From positions 77,409 to 141,408 of the forward strand of contig VZRZ01001017.1 in NCBI GenBank assembly GCA_013398175.1: a stretch of DNA of 64,000 bases, in the 5' to 3' direction. Positions within the stretch are counted from its first letter, which is position 1; each line of letters opens with the position of its first letter. Below, piece after piece: positions 24,736-38,700 of the stretch. This DNA comes from Climacteris rufus (Eukaryota; Chordata; Aves; Passeriformes; Climacteridae). The notes beneath the pieces were generated by a model. The model saw only the letters and a program-made list of their open reading frames with translations, did no database searches and was not told the origin of the DNA. The translations under genes were made by a program, and so were the position numbers.

Positions 24736-27700
24736 AAATTTATATTACAAACAAAGCAAAGTGTTCATGAAGAGTGCATTAACTGCATAAGCTAGAAATA
24801 AAGAAATTGAATCTGTGATTTGTGGAAATTGCGAAACTGCAAGTGCTTTTCAAATAAGCCACTAACTGTAAAGTAAACATAGTTTGTAAAAAATATTCTT
24901 TAGGTGTAGCATAAAAAATGTTGTATAGCTACTGTATAAAAGGTTTTATTTCTCCTTGAAGCAGGAAATAGAGTTGATAAGGCTGGAGAACACTCAGCAA
25001 GGAATCAACCACCTGACATTCATTTTGTTTTGTGGCTTGTGATTTTTTCTCTTTGGGGTAGAATTATCAATCTTTGCACGTAAACCAATAATTTCCATGC
25101 TGTACTACATTTTGTTAATTTGGTAAATACCAAACTATTTTCAAGGGTTTTTTAAAAGATTATTCTAAACAAACCTTAGAACCACTGAAGGACCTCTCCT
25201 CTAGAAGTGGTTGTGACCTCTCATGTACTGAGGTGTAGACTTAATGCTGGGCCTCTTCCCACAGAGAGTTTGGTACAGCCCAGAACATTGTCATCTTTCT
25301 TCTTGGACTTCACTCTGGGAGAATAAGAGCCTCTAGAGCCCCAAATAATGGGGCATACATAGTTGTCAAGATAAGCATCTATGGTAGTTCCCCAGACTGA
25401 TCTCAGTCACTGGTTTTAATAAACTTTTCAGCTCCTATCCCTACTAGAAAGGGAGAATTCTTTGTGATGACTTCTGTCTGTACAAGAAAAGTTTGAAGCT
25501 GCTTTCTATTGGAATTCAGTCATTGTCTTAATTAATTGATATTCATATCAAAATATATGTCAAAATTATTTGGACAGCATGGGACTCCCTTGTGCTGGCA
25601 TGGTTTGAATGCAAAGGCAGACAAGACACACACTTGTATGTATAATGTATGTTTTTGGAAGATCAGTCATCAACAAAATATATGTGCCTGAGGAGAGAGA
25701 TTGTTGAATATGCAGGATGTGGAAACTAGAGATATCTGTGAGTAAGGTTAGATGATGGACAACACTCCTTTCAGGGAAACAGTGTTAAGGGAACAGAACA
25801 TAAACTATTAAATTGCAATGAGACCTGCACTGCTAAATCACAAAAGATCAATATATTTGCACAATTACAGATAGTTGCTTTTCAGTATCTTTTTCCAACT
25901 TTTTCCTTGCAATTATAAATCTTCTTGGATGTGGAGATTAAGTGTGATGATCATCTTATAGTAATCAATTTGCTTTCAATATCTGAACAGGATTTACAGA
26001 CTGAATGTAATCTGAGCATTTTAAAGCTTTTCCCTTGGAACACGCTGTCATTACATTCATTAAAATATCTCCTGTGGAGTCAGCTTTTATCAAGTAAATT
26101 ATAGGGCTTATCATCCATTTGGCATTTTACAACTTTTGATCATACATTTCTCCATGTCAGGAAGAATTTATAGGTATTATATAAGATTGTGCTTTACTAA
26201 TCTGCTGTTTGATAAAATAGGTTGAGGATATCACCAGGGAAAAATAAATTGTGTTCAAGTTAAAGAAAAGATGGATATGGATTTTAAAAATTCAATAGTG
26301 ATTCTAGAAAACAGTATGCACTGTCTGCTTTCTAGTTGCCCAAGAGCAACAGAATAAAGGTTTGTGAAGAGCTTGTGCAGATGTGTGAAGAGAAAAAACT
26401 ACTCAAGATTATGCTCATGTTTGAAAGCCCTCATTGCATATGATGAATTCATCTGCATTGAAGACAAAGTGATCTCCACCCTTTTCTGCAAACCGGTGAT
26501 ATCATTGTATCTAAGTTCACAAACCTGTCTCAGTAGTCTTTCACTCAATAACCTTTTCCCTCAGACTGTTTTTTCCCCAGCCATCAGCTGAAAACTTTAT
26601 GATAGTCAACTGTATAGGAACACATGAGAATGCCTTTGTCTTGATATCTTGAAAGTTAGACAGAATTCTGAACATTTCCTTATTAATTTTTCCACAGTCA
26701 AACTTAGATTGCTTGACACTGCATCCTACTAAAGCCTGAGAATATACTATATGGAATGGTACCATTCACACCTGAGTAGAAGTTTGCATTTGTGGATTAA
26801 TAAAATCCATTATTTGTCCTCTGCACCACAAAAAAAGGACAAATTCTTAGATGTGTGGTTTTTTTGCTACATGAATGTATATGTTCACTATTTACAAGTG
26901 TCAGGATTACAACCAAGGATGATGTGACCAAGACACATTGTGTACAGGTGAAGCTTAGTCTTCCTGAGCCACATAACCTCTGCCAATTTTATTTCACAGA
27001 TAAACATTTAACAAGGAATGAGAGAAAATGAGGTGTTATGTCATCACAATATGATGTGAAACCTAACCTTGCAACTCTGACTTCTGGATACAGTGAAACA
27101 TAAATTGTAGTGTCATTTCATGTCTCACTATCAGATTGCCAAGAGATGGAGTATTGTCACTAAACCTATTTGAAGTTACCTGCTGTTTTATGTGAAACTG
27201 AAAACCAGTGTATGGAGCTATTTTCTATCTTTCTTCTCTGAATTTTTTCAGACAACATTAGAACATCTATAGGATTGCTCTTTTACCCTATTCCATCTAT
27301 TCCCAATAGGAATCTTTTTTTTTTATGTTAACCTCCAAGTTAAATATACAGGACCAAGTGAGTAGTACAAGGGAGGTGGAGAGAAAGCAGCTGCAGAAGC
27401 AGCAAACTGAGTCCAAAGAATATGGATCTTGTTTTCATGTAAATATTTTTTATTAAAAATGAAAGAAGAAGAAAATAATAATTTATATAAAATGTCTCTA
27501 ATTAAATCTTTTTTTTTCCTTGAGGTGCCAGCAACTCTTCAGTGCTTAGTGCCTCCATTATTACATATATCTATGTGTATTTTTAATATCCATAGCATAG
27601 GAATTGATCTTTCTGACTATATCAGTGTGCATCAGTATAATTTGCTGAGACAGACACAAAAATATGCTTGATTGCAAACAATGCTTTGAAGAGTCAATAA

Positions 27701-30700
27701 TTGACTATTAAGTCTTGGATTAACTGAAAGAAGATCATAAAACAGTGTGATAACATACTTTGAGCGATAGCAAAGATATTTGGAAAAGTAATTTTTAAAT
27801 AACTTTGACAATCTTCTACAACAGTTCTGCCATCTTTAGTCATGACAAGTACTATTTTATTCCACTAATAGCCCTGATCTGACAAGCAGGGCTCTTAGCA
27901 AATTAAGGTACAACTCAGTAAGAACCAACATGGCAAAAATGGGTTCATGCTTTGCTGTGTTTGTATGTTTATATGTTTATGTGTAAATACATGGGGAAAT
28001 GGTTTGCTGCTACTGACTTCTTGTTACAAAAATACAATGTAAATGTGAGTGTATTTTTGAAGAATCTGTTCTTTCCACTGGGATTTCTCTGCATCATGAC
28101 CTAAAGGATTGCAGTCTGACTAGATATCCCTATGATTTTAATCAGTCTGGTCCTTAAGGATTGAATAAATATAAATTTTTCAGAAAGAAAGGAGTACATG
28201 ATACCCAAGGAGCTGAGGCACATACTAGATGAAAGATTTGAAGAAGAAAAGAAGTTGAGGTGAGGGATAAGGTTAATGTCCTAGAATTCAAGAGGAGGCA
28301 ATTTTCTTTAAAGACTGATTTATTTTTTATTGTCTTTCCCTACGTTAAGGAGGACTTCAATGTCTTTCTGGTAGTTACAGCTTTGTTGTAAAGTCCGTGA
28401 ATTTGTAAATTACCTTGATTTCTCTTTTGTACTTTGTTCTGAACACTAATGATGACAATCTAATACTCTCTCCATTGAACTTTTACTCTAAGCCATATTA
28501 TCAGGCAGATTTGTTAATAAATTTTTTAATAATCTTTTTTCTTAGGTGTTGGTTCTAATAGTGCTTTTGAAGAGCAGGAAAGATTTTTAAGTGTGAGGAG
28601 CTAAAGCAAAGAAAGAAGTGTCACACTTAAAGGAAGGTGCACAAGTGTGTTACTTTGGGCATTTTTGTTAGTGTACGTGGCTCTTCACTTAGAAGATCAC
28701 TTAAAATGAATACATTGCAATATGTTATGAAGAAAAATGGTACTTTGACAAATATTCTGTGGATACTTCCATGAAAATATAGGAAAAAAATTAAAAGATT
28801 GTATTACTTAGACAGCCTGACATTGTCTGAGTCAATTTTAATAAATATTAGTGTGAAATACACATTATATAGTTCCATTAAACACAACCAGTTGATTGTC
28901 AGTTCTGCCATTCACTTTCTGAAGGACTGCAAACAACCTCTTCAGATTCTGCAGATCTTCTTGAAAACCATCTGCAGACTTTTGAAGACATCTGGATGCT
29001 TAAAAATTACCAAAATCGTGCTACACACTTGTTTAGTCACACCCAAAATATTCTGACTGTGCTGTACAAGCATCAGATACTTTTCCTTCATCAAACACCT
29101 CTCACTCCTCCAAATGTCATCCAAGTTCAAACTGATACTTGGACTTGTTATGAAAAACACTTGAGTCATCCTGTCAGGAGACAGGACCAACACAGCATGA
29201 TTTCACATCATACGTGTGTGTGTACAGCTGGTGAGCAAACACCTTGTCAAAGAGGACAGTCTGCAGGTTGTTTACAAGCCAGTGTTTATCAGACAGATCA
29301 GACTCCATGCAAGTCCTGATTCATTTCTAAATAATTTACTCTGAAAATAGATGCTAAGCTTAATGAATTAGAAATAGAATGGATTCCATGCTAAGCATTA
29401 TAATGTGGCTAATTCACTCTCAGTGTTTTGACAGATGCTATTGTAAAGTATCACTGGGGTTTTCTCTGGGCTAATACATACCCACTGGAGAGATGTCATG
29501 TAGATAATTCAAACAGCCTCCTTCTGTTGCAGAATATTTTGAACAGGGTTTACTAACAGTACCCTGACTGACATGTAATCAAGAGGTGCTGACCAGAGTT
29601 AGGTGTTTGAAATGGTCAGTCCGGAAAAGGCATAATTAGCCTGCTGAGCTATAAGCGTGTCGTCATGGCATACATCCTCTCTCTTCGGGGTAGAGAAATG
29701 AGACCTGCAAGCGATCTTTAAGCATCATTAAGCCCAATTACATTCTAAATAGGACAGACTGCTAAAAGACTCTTTTATTAAGTCTTTTCCCCCATTTACT
29801 CATCCTCACAAGGATTGTTATGCCCCAGTCCTCCAGGTACAACCAGGCTGTTTTTATACATGGGTGGAGAAGCAAAGGGTTTTTTGCATAATACATGGTT
29901 ATATCAGTAATATTAATACTTAAAATGGCATTTACATTAGTAAGCAAGTTGAATAATTAAAAAATGTAAATTTAGACTCCTAAGAAGCAGTAACTTTGAA
30001 TATGTTATACAATAAACTTTTTTATTTATAAAGTGGTGACAATTAAAATGAGGAAGTTTTAGTGGTGAGGTGTAAAAGATGGCTTACAGTCATTTTTTTC
30101 TAAGTAAATTTGAATGTGATGACAGCTTTTACATAGTAGTAAACTTGCATTAGCTCTCCTTGCCATTAATAGCCAAGATAAATGTTGAATCTGTGGCAGA
30201 CTGAAATTTGAATTATTTCCATAACCACAGAGTGTAGATGATAATAGTGCTGTAAGCAGGGCCTCACATTTATATGATGTTTTCTGCGTGGCAGAGTGAT
30301 ACAGAAGTGGCACAATTGCCTTGATGTAAATTCAAAGGCTGGCTGAGTTGCTTTTGCAAACAGTAAGCTACATTCTTGGGCTTCCAAGAAAGTCCAAGAT
30401 ATGATGAATAAGTATGGGAAAAAAGCAAGAAATTATGCAAGGGCCTGAGGACAAGAGAGCATATGGCATATTTTTTCTTTAGCAACGGTACAGAAGCTTG
30501 TATGGGACACTTCTGACTGGAACATTTGGTGTTGTTGATGGAATTTGTGTCAATAAATCTTTCTCTCTATTAGATAGTGCTCCCTTTAATTCCCTTCTGC
30601 TTGGGGATCAGCAGGATGGCTGCCAGTACCACTGCAATGACCCGGAAGGCAAAGATTTCCTGTGCTCTGTGCCATTAAGGAGGGAGCTGGTGTTGCTCTG

Positions 30701-31319
30701 AACATGATGGCTTCAAGCTGAGGATGTTTGCTGAGACCCTGCTAGGCTTCTCTGCTGGCTCTTTCTCTGCTGCACTGCCTATGTGCTGATGAGAGAGGTC
30801 CAGGCCAACAACCTGAGATTTACTTCAACTTTCATGTCAAATGCCATATATCAGCTTCAGTGAAATCTGCTCTCAAGGTCCTCAAGGTATTGATAACATT
30901 CTTTCCCTGAAGATGCCAGCTCCAACCAGGAACTCTTGCCATTTCTTATCCCACCACCAAAGTAATTAAAATTAGAGCACTTGCACTTAGAAAATAACCA
31001 AGAAAATAGGAGAAACTTCTTTGCTAGTTTGAGCTTCCCATAAGAAGCCAGATTGTCTCCCTTTGTAATCCTAGGAACACTTTCCAATTACTTCAAGAGC
31101 TGGATCTGTCTTTCTATATGGATATTTTTGCAAAATCTGGTTGACATTCAGCTAGTATGGCTTCCAACTCTACAGTCATATAAAGCATAAAATGCATGAA
31201 TGCTTGCATATGTTAATGCATATAATGCACAAATATTACCTCATCTGATCACCTGATTATAAGTCTTGAGGTAAATATGTCACTGGAAAGAGAAGGAATC
31301 TGTATAATTGGGACTAACA
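24736..31319. other. Long unique stretch, no gene seen
   Basis: About 6.6 kb with no recognised exon or clear repeat. A weak LTR-like segment (25212-25483) includes AATAAACTTTTCAGCTCC. The 25980-26190 and 29600-29750 parts look like possible conserved noncoding DNA by texture alone. The open frame at 30498-30701 resembles no protein I know. Confidence 0.55.
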
Positions 31320-31925
31320 CCAGCATCCCCTGGGCTGCATCCAAAACAATGTGGCCAGCAGGATGAGGGAGGGGATTCTGCCCCTCTGCTACACTCTGGT
31401 GAGATCCCACCTGCAGTTCTGCATCCAGCTCCAGGGTCCCCAGCAAAGGAAGACCATAGACCTGTTGGAGCAAGTGCAGAGGAGAGCCACCAAGATGATT
31501 TGAGGAATGGAGCACCTCTCCCACAAGGAAAGGATAAGAGAATTGTGTTTGTTCAGCCTGAACAAGAGAAGGCTTTGAGGTGACCTAATTGTGGCCTTCC
31601 AGTACCTGAAGGGAGCCTGGAAAGAAGATGGAGAGGGACTTTTTACAAGGCCATGTATTGACAGGACAAGGGGCAATGCCTTCAAGCTGACAGAGAGTAG
31701 GTTTAGATTTGATGTTAGGAAAAACTGCTTTACTGTAAGGGTGGTGAGACACTGAAATAAGTTGCCCACCGAAGTTATGGATGCCTCTTCTCTAGAGGTA
31801 TTTAAGGTTAAGTTAGATAGGGCTCTGAGCAACCTGGTCTAGTGGGAGATGTCCCTGTCTGTGGGGTTTGGAACAAGATGATCTTTAAGGTTCTTTCCAA
31901 CCCAAGCCATTCTATGGTTCTATAT
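31320..31925 (+). mobile_element. CR1 LINE 3' end, sense, about 600 bp
   Basis: Covers the C-terminal part of CR1 ORF2, the 3' UTR and the terminal tail (CATTCTATGGTTCTAT). The plus-strand translation shows MREGILPL, LLEQVQRRATKMI, LFSLNKRRL, GDLIVAFQYLKG, RTRGNAFKL and FTVRVVRH*NKLPTEV, the ordered signature of the CR1 ORF2 C-terminus, with in-frame stops (after TKMI, after RRL, and where the usual Trp of RHWN falls). It is 5' truncated near 31320 in the usual CR1 manner. The 147-codon minus-strand frame at 31389-31832 is a shadow of it. Confidence 0.95.
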
Positions 31926-34900
31926 TTGGGAACTCAGCCTGATGGGGACCTGAGGAAGGGTCTAGTCCTTCCATGTCTTCAAAACCAAACAAGCAAACCC
32001 AACTAGTTTCCATGTGGAGCTGGGATCCTCTGGGACAGGGAGTCACTCCCTACTAGTACAGCTCTGACAAAAGTGGTCTTGTCTGTTGCTTTCAGCCTTC
32101 TGTTTGATTTTTTTTGTCTTGGGGTAAATGAGCATAAAGAGTAACTCAATGCGAGGTAGACTAAAATTTCCAGTAATTAAAGGCATTCCTGAACACACAA
32201 GGCTATCCACATAAGGGGGTGAGACAACCTCTTGAAGTAGATTTAATTATTGTCACCATTCCTAGGAGAAAAGATGCTTTAATAAGAGAGGGGGGGAAGT
32301 ACTGTATTATATTCTCCCAGAATTAAAAAAAAAAAAAAAGTAATACTCCATACAGTTTTTACTGCTTTCCCAAAACCTATCTAGATGACATATTACCTGG
32401 ATGATCTTTCAAGAATACTAAAAGAAGATTATGTGCAGAATTATGAGGTTTTGGTTTTTTTGGGCTTCGCATTATCAAGGACACATCAATTGCATGATAG
32501 CCAGGATGAAAATTACTGTTTTATTGCTGCCTTTAGATCTCTCGAACTTTCTTAAGGGGGGACTTGACCATTTCAGGCAAACTGTAAGCAATATGTTTGA
32601 AAAATCTGTTCCTTTACTTGTGATAATGAAGACTACAAGATCAGACTGAATGTGTTTAACTGTCCTTGAGTATATTAAAATCTGAGAAATATTTCAATTT
32701 ATCAAAAGAGACAGAATTCTTAAAGCATGTATGTGCAATAACATGCAGTCAGATACAAGCTACAATTAACATAGCAAAAAAGAGAGAGAATTATTAAAGT
32801 TGTTTAGGAGACATTTCTGAAGATGATCTGTCATGTAAATGAAAATTGGAAGGACAAACACCTTGCACAAATGGTAGAGGAAGAGTCTCTATGTATTGCA
32901 TGAAGCAAATAGTAGAAATGAAGGAAGGATAAATATTGTTTCTGTTTTAAGAAGGGACAGAATTTTGAGTGTGGATTTTTACATGGTGTTTCTGAGTTCT
33001 CTTTGAGTACAATGCAGTCAGAGTAAGGTTCTTTCTCACTGTAGCAGCATAGAAATTGAAGCTAATTGAATTTTATGTGTTGTTTTTTACTAATTAACTT
33101 GACCTGGTATCAAAATACATTGCCTTTTCTATGCTGCTGGTATTCATGCTATCTGCTCTAAAGGCATCTGAAATAACTGCATTACAACTGAGCTACTTAT
33201 TAAAAAGTGATGTAGACATTTATGAAATTCAGGACAGCATCTGAAACCTTGCCACACTGTGATGCTGGTGTCTGCATTTTGAGTATTTTTACTTCATAGG
33301 TATTGTCAAATCCACCTGAAGAGAACCAGTTAGCAGCCTAAGCTCCAGAAAATGTTCCCTGAGGAGAAAGACAAGGTGGTAACTTTGAGGAAAACTTCAG
33401 ACAAATGTGACCCAAATGTGAGCAGTACTTCAAAAAAGACTCTTAATGAGCAGCAGGGTGGTCACCACTGGGATTGTATGAAGAATGGCTTTAGAAGTGG
33501 CCTGGTAATTTGAGTTTCTTGTTTTCACATGTGCTTGCCACATTTTTGACTCAGGCATCTTTGCAATTGGGGAAGAAATACCTGTTAGAGAGTTCACAGA
33601 GTTATTTTCTGTTTCTCAGACCTGATATCAAATAGTTTCTGACTACGGGCTTGAGCTGTTCTTTGTGTCATTTTCCCTAAAAGGATCCTTAGACATTGTG
33701 AATCCAGCAGTGGTTACTACCTCGAGACTTGCCTGAGGGGCTTTATGCAAAATAACACGTTGTTACTTTATAGCAGGGATGTGAAAATTAGTGTTCGGAA
33801 AATTCTTGCAGTGCTCTGTATGAGGGTTCTGGTGTGAGCCTGAAATCTTATTGATATTTTCTCTACAGAGGGTTTGGACTTTGGCAATTACCAATGTCCG
33901 GTCTGGCTCTTCCAGTTTTGCATTTTTCTCTCTCACTCTTCTTTTCATAGCATCTTATTTAGAATGCCATTAGTCCAGACTCTAAATGACTGATCATTTA
34001 CATGCTTTTCAAAGTACAGGCTTTGTTTCATACCTGGGAACATGGTGAATATCATAGGATTCCTTTTGTAACATGGCAGCACTATATCACACAATCTTTT
34101 GTTTGAATAAATCAGCTCTCAGATCATCCAGGAACAAAGATGGCATCTGGAATTGGTCTTCTGTAAGTCCTAAGAGTGGGGAGAAAACAGCAGCGACACA
34201 TAGGAGGCTAAGTGGGAGAAAAAACAGTATGAACAGGTGAATCCAACAACTCCATTGTTTTTCCCAATGAGCAACAGTGATAAATATTTGTTTTCAAAAG
34301 AAATTTGACCTATGAAAAGAATCCTTTGCCCATTAGAGCTATATTCCCACTAATATATAAAGCCTGGGCACACATTACTTGCAGCGTCCTGTTACCTGCT
34401 TGCTGTTACTTATATAATGACCACATTGGCTGAAGTTTTAACATTCATCTCAACTGACATCCTTAATAGTGGATGTTTTACTCCATTAAAGTCCTGCCAA
34501 AATCAGTAGGTACTGGTGGAGCTAAGATACCTTTGTTATACTTAAGTACATGCATAGTGTTAACCATGTGAATTAAACCATTGATCTTAATGGGATCAAA
34601 AATGGATGAGAAAGTTTTCTGTCTGACAAACAAGTTACAAAGGAAAGGCTAATTTTAGAGTTAGTTCAGGAAAACAAGTAATTCTGGGGTATGGGTATGA
34701 CAAACTCTAATTAGCATCTGTGAGGAATTAGAGGAGATTTGTAGAATAACAGTTCACACACTGTTCATACTTTAAATAGCAATTTGGTCTAATTATAAAT
34801 AAGCTTTTGCTTCTCATTAATTTTCTACTTGATTACTTAAGCCATTGTTCAAGTGCAGAGCAGAAAGAAAGCATTAGAAACTGTTTACACTCTGCAAATG

Positions 34901-35512
34901 ATAGCAGAAAATGTATAGTAATGAATAAAAGGACATTGATCCATGTATAAAAAACGTTGTGCCCAAACGAGATTAAATTGTGTTGATTATTTTAATGCAC
35001 AACTAGGAATAAATAAGTAAAACACTGAGCAGGATGGCACAACTTCTTATTGATGCTTTTACAAGTATTTTTTTCTGTCTGCCTTGTCTTTTTCATCTAT
35101 AACACTTGCTAAAACGCCTTTTTTGCAAATCTCTCCTTTAGCCTTGGTAATAACAAATTATGTAAAACAGCTAAAGATATAGTTATTAAACTTCTTATGT
35201 GAAAGTATTTAAGCATATTTTAAATCCAAAGGAGACGGCTTTTTCTTGCAAACTTTGAAGATAAACCTTTGAAATAGCTAGCGAAGTATGAGATTTCTCA
35301 TCAGCCCTTCGTGTTGCCTCAGTACCTGGAGGAGTACCAAAGTGTTTATTCTACCTCTTTTGTCAGCTATAAATTCTGACCCAAAGTAGCAAAGACTCAG
35401 ACTAAGCCCCATTAACATATTAATTTGCACACCCCTTGATGCAAGTGAAGAAAAACTGGTGTGTTGTAATGCATGCATGACCAAAGTCACCAAATCCCAC
35501 ATTTCTAATGAT
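31926..35512. other. Unique DNA, no gene seen
   Basis: No recognised gene or repeat. It holds an A15-type run near 32325-32339 and AT-rich sequence. The segment 34770-34940 is AT-rich with several TAAT cores and could be noncoding regulatory DNA, but nothing in it is specific enough to annotate. Confidence 0.6.
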
Positions 35513-35770
35513 AGAGCATCCACAGCTTCCCTGGGCAACCTGTTCCAGTCTCACCATATTGTAAAGAATTTCCATGTTATAGCCAATCTAAACCTGTTGT
35601 CTTTCACTTTAAAACCATTGCTCCTTCGTCTGTCATTACAGGCTCTGGTAAAAGTCTGTATTTCTTTCCAACCCCCTGTAAGTACTGAATGGCCACAATA
35701 AAGTCTCCACAGAGCCTTCACTCCTGAAGACTGAACAACCCCAACTGTCTCAGCCTTACTTCACAGAAGC
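35513..35770 (-). mobile_element. CR1 LINE fragment, antisense
   Basis: Blocks in antisense CR1 order are GCATCCACAGCTTCCCTGGG, CAACCTGTTCCAGTCTCACC, CTTTAAAACCATTGCTCCTT, TCATTACAGGCTCTGGTAAA and CTGAACAACCCCAACTGTCT. The terminal 3' tail and roughly the first 100 bp of the usual 3' end are missing, so it is truncated on both sides. Small deletions and substitutions are frequent. Confidence 0.9.
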
Positions 35771-38700
35771 TGTTGGTTTTGAGTTCAGGTCTGATATTTT
35801 GTAGGTGTTTCTGGGTTGTGTGATTTTTTTTTTGATGGCCAGGTGAAGATTATGAAAATCTGAGGACTTTGAAGGAAATAAAGAAGTTTGTTGCAAAAAT
35901 TATAAGGGTACTCCATTATTCTGAAATATTGTGGCCCAGTTAACTCCTATGCAGGAGGTAGAAATAGTACGTATTTCCATCTCTTGTTTATCAAAAGCCA
36001 TTGATAATGCCGGTGAGACACGCCTAGATCAACTAAGAAAATTAAGGCAGTCATGACTCATGACAATGTCATTGGCATGATGGTTCTCAGGGTTAAATCT
36101 TGTCACACCTAGAGTTTTAAAATGGCTGAAAAGTGATTGAGTACAAAGCCATATTCTCTTAGTGATAAAATGTATGAGTGCATTTTAGCATGTAAGATTT
36201 TCAAGTAGCTATTCATTTTTAACTCAGCACAAAAGCCTGACAGCCCACCTCTTTTATGTAGTATATCTCCTGTTGTATCTCAGAGATAACTGCAGGTCAG
36301 GTGCAGCAACAGTCTGTAAAGCCTGATAAGGAGGCTGATGTCAGTGCCTTCTTTCATGACATTTTGAGACAGAAAGAAGATATGTTTGTTAGCTGTTCCA
36401 CTATTGTAGACTTGCATGAATGAAAATTATTTCTTTCTCTTGGACCAAGAGGTAAATGGACAGTCACTTTAACCCAGTTTTGCAATAGTTTACAACTCAA
36501 AGGAAAATGGGAGAAGATGAGAAGAGCTTGATTTATATGCTCTGTCTGCTGTTTGCAGAGGCGGGCAACACATTCAAATATCAGAAGGAAAAAGTGTCTG
36601 TGCAGTCAGACCCACACCCTAAAAGCTTTTGCATAAGCACTGAATTGACTGGCCTGATAGAAAAGTGAAGGTTCTGACAAACTGTTTTTCGCTGCATGGT
36701 ACATACTGAAATAACATTCATTATACTATATTATATATTTTATACAGTATTCTGTAAGAAGACTAGAACAATTAGTCTTGAATATCTTAACTTATATCCC
36801 TGCACGGGGGCTTAACAAAGGTTTAAAACTCACCCCTAATACAGCTTTCAAAGTTAAGATGGTGTAATTTTTTGCAGTTCCTGAAGTTCCCAGACCTGAA
36901 GTCAAGCTAATTCTGAGAGACATTAATACCTAAATGCCAATCTCATTTTTGGAACAATAGCTTATGCTCATATTGAAAATTTGGTTCTTAGACACATCAG
37001 GTGATTGGAATGTAAAGTGAACATTCTCTTTCTCCATTATTAGTGTGTTCTGTACAGTGCCTTATCTGGCAACATCAGTTTGAAGTATTACTGTCATGTT
37101 CTTTTTTGTCTAGTCATTTGTTCTGCTGGATTTTAAGGAGGTGCAACATATAATTACAAACAGAAGAAAAAAATTGCTTCAAATGTGTTAAGTAAATTTG
37201 AAATCTTCCTTCTCATGAAAGAACCAGGTGAAATATCTAATTACTTGTACCAGACAAATTCAGTTGTCTATGCGCACAAATTATCTAGGGGGAAAAAAAA
37301 TAGAGGGGTTTAATTACAGCAAAATTATAACAAGCTGAAATGTCACTGCAAACAGATTTTCTAAGGGCTACACTGGGAAACATCAATATTTAAAGATATT
37401 CTTCAGGACATTTCCAGCAGCTCAATATGAAACATCTTTTCTACTTAACACATAAATATTATAAGATATTTTGCACACATAGAGAAACACCTTAACTCAC
37501 TGCAGGGAAATCAAGTGTAAATATCTTCCCAAGCTCACCACACCACCAAACTCTTGGATTTTAAGAGAGATTTCTGGCATAGAAAATCTCACAGTTGTAT
37601 TTAATATCACTTCAGGTTCTAATGCAACATTAACTTCTAACAAAATCACTTTAGAAAGTCAGTACCTGCAATTTTGAACAAAATCAACAAACCTAATGGG
37701 AGATGATCAAACATGAAACTAAAGAAAATTAAATAGGCAAAAAATCTTACAGACAATGAGGTACTGCCATTTTGTTTCTTTGATAATTTTTTCGTTTATT
37801 ATCAAGAGTAATGACTGACTTTGTTGGGGCAGATAGTTGCAACTTGGGACATGAAATATCAGTCCCAAAATTTCCTTGTGTCCCATGTTGTCCTTCATCA
37901 CTGTCTGTTACCCAGGAGGAAAGGGATGGTTGTGCCAGCTATTTGACAATCTGGTCTGTGTGTGTACTGTATGGATTTTTTCCTGTCAGTTTCTTTGCAA
38001 CATTAATACAAATTATTGAGAAAGCCTTCGGCAAAAGGATGGTTGAGGTGACATCTGGACAGCTCATCCAGTCTTTTTTTAATGTGGTTTTCATGGCTGG
38101 GAAATTCAGAATTAAACCAAAGGTCTGTTCTTTTTACTTGTCTGCACTATTAATGCTGTGTGGAAGCTGCTTTCCACAGCTGGTAGTATCCTGAGCTTGG
38201 TCAGAGTAAGCCCTTAATATTATACATTTTCCATTTGATCAGTATCAACAAAGAAATTTCTGCGAGTAGCAGGTTAGGTTATCAATATTTAGTTCAATGG
38301 AATGCCTGGAGGATTTCCTCAGGGCAGAAATAACATTCAGCTGATTTAGTGGAACTTCCCTGGGATATGGGTAGATATTTGACATCCCTCCACAGCAAAT
38401 GGAACTAATCTCAACAAGATGTTTACGGCTAGTTCTCCAGATAATTGCTTCAGCTCAGGATAGAAGTTTAGAAAAAATAAATTTTACCCCTATTTCAAAA
38501 AGAAAAACTCCTTTATATTTACCTATTCAGTTTTGATCCTGCTTTCTTTATTTTATTACCTGAAAGACAGGTGTCTACACCACTTCTATCCTATCCACAT
38601 GGGTTATTGTGGGATGTGCTACTGATGGGCAATAATTAACCATAGCTATGCCATTGCAGGTTAGAGTGGACGCTCATTCTTATCAACACAGGAGAAATGG

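Noticed and set aside
31389..31832. 147-codon minus-strand frame, the longest in the window
   Set aside because: It lies antisense over a CR1 3' end (31320-31925), whose sense strand encodes the CR1 ORF2 C-terminus.
37811..38194. 127-codon frame with hydrophobic stretches as a membrane protein
   Set aside because: No recognisable family, no signal-like start, no trusted splice sites; T-rich DNA yields hydrophobic frames by chance.
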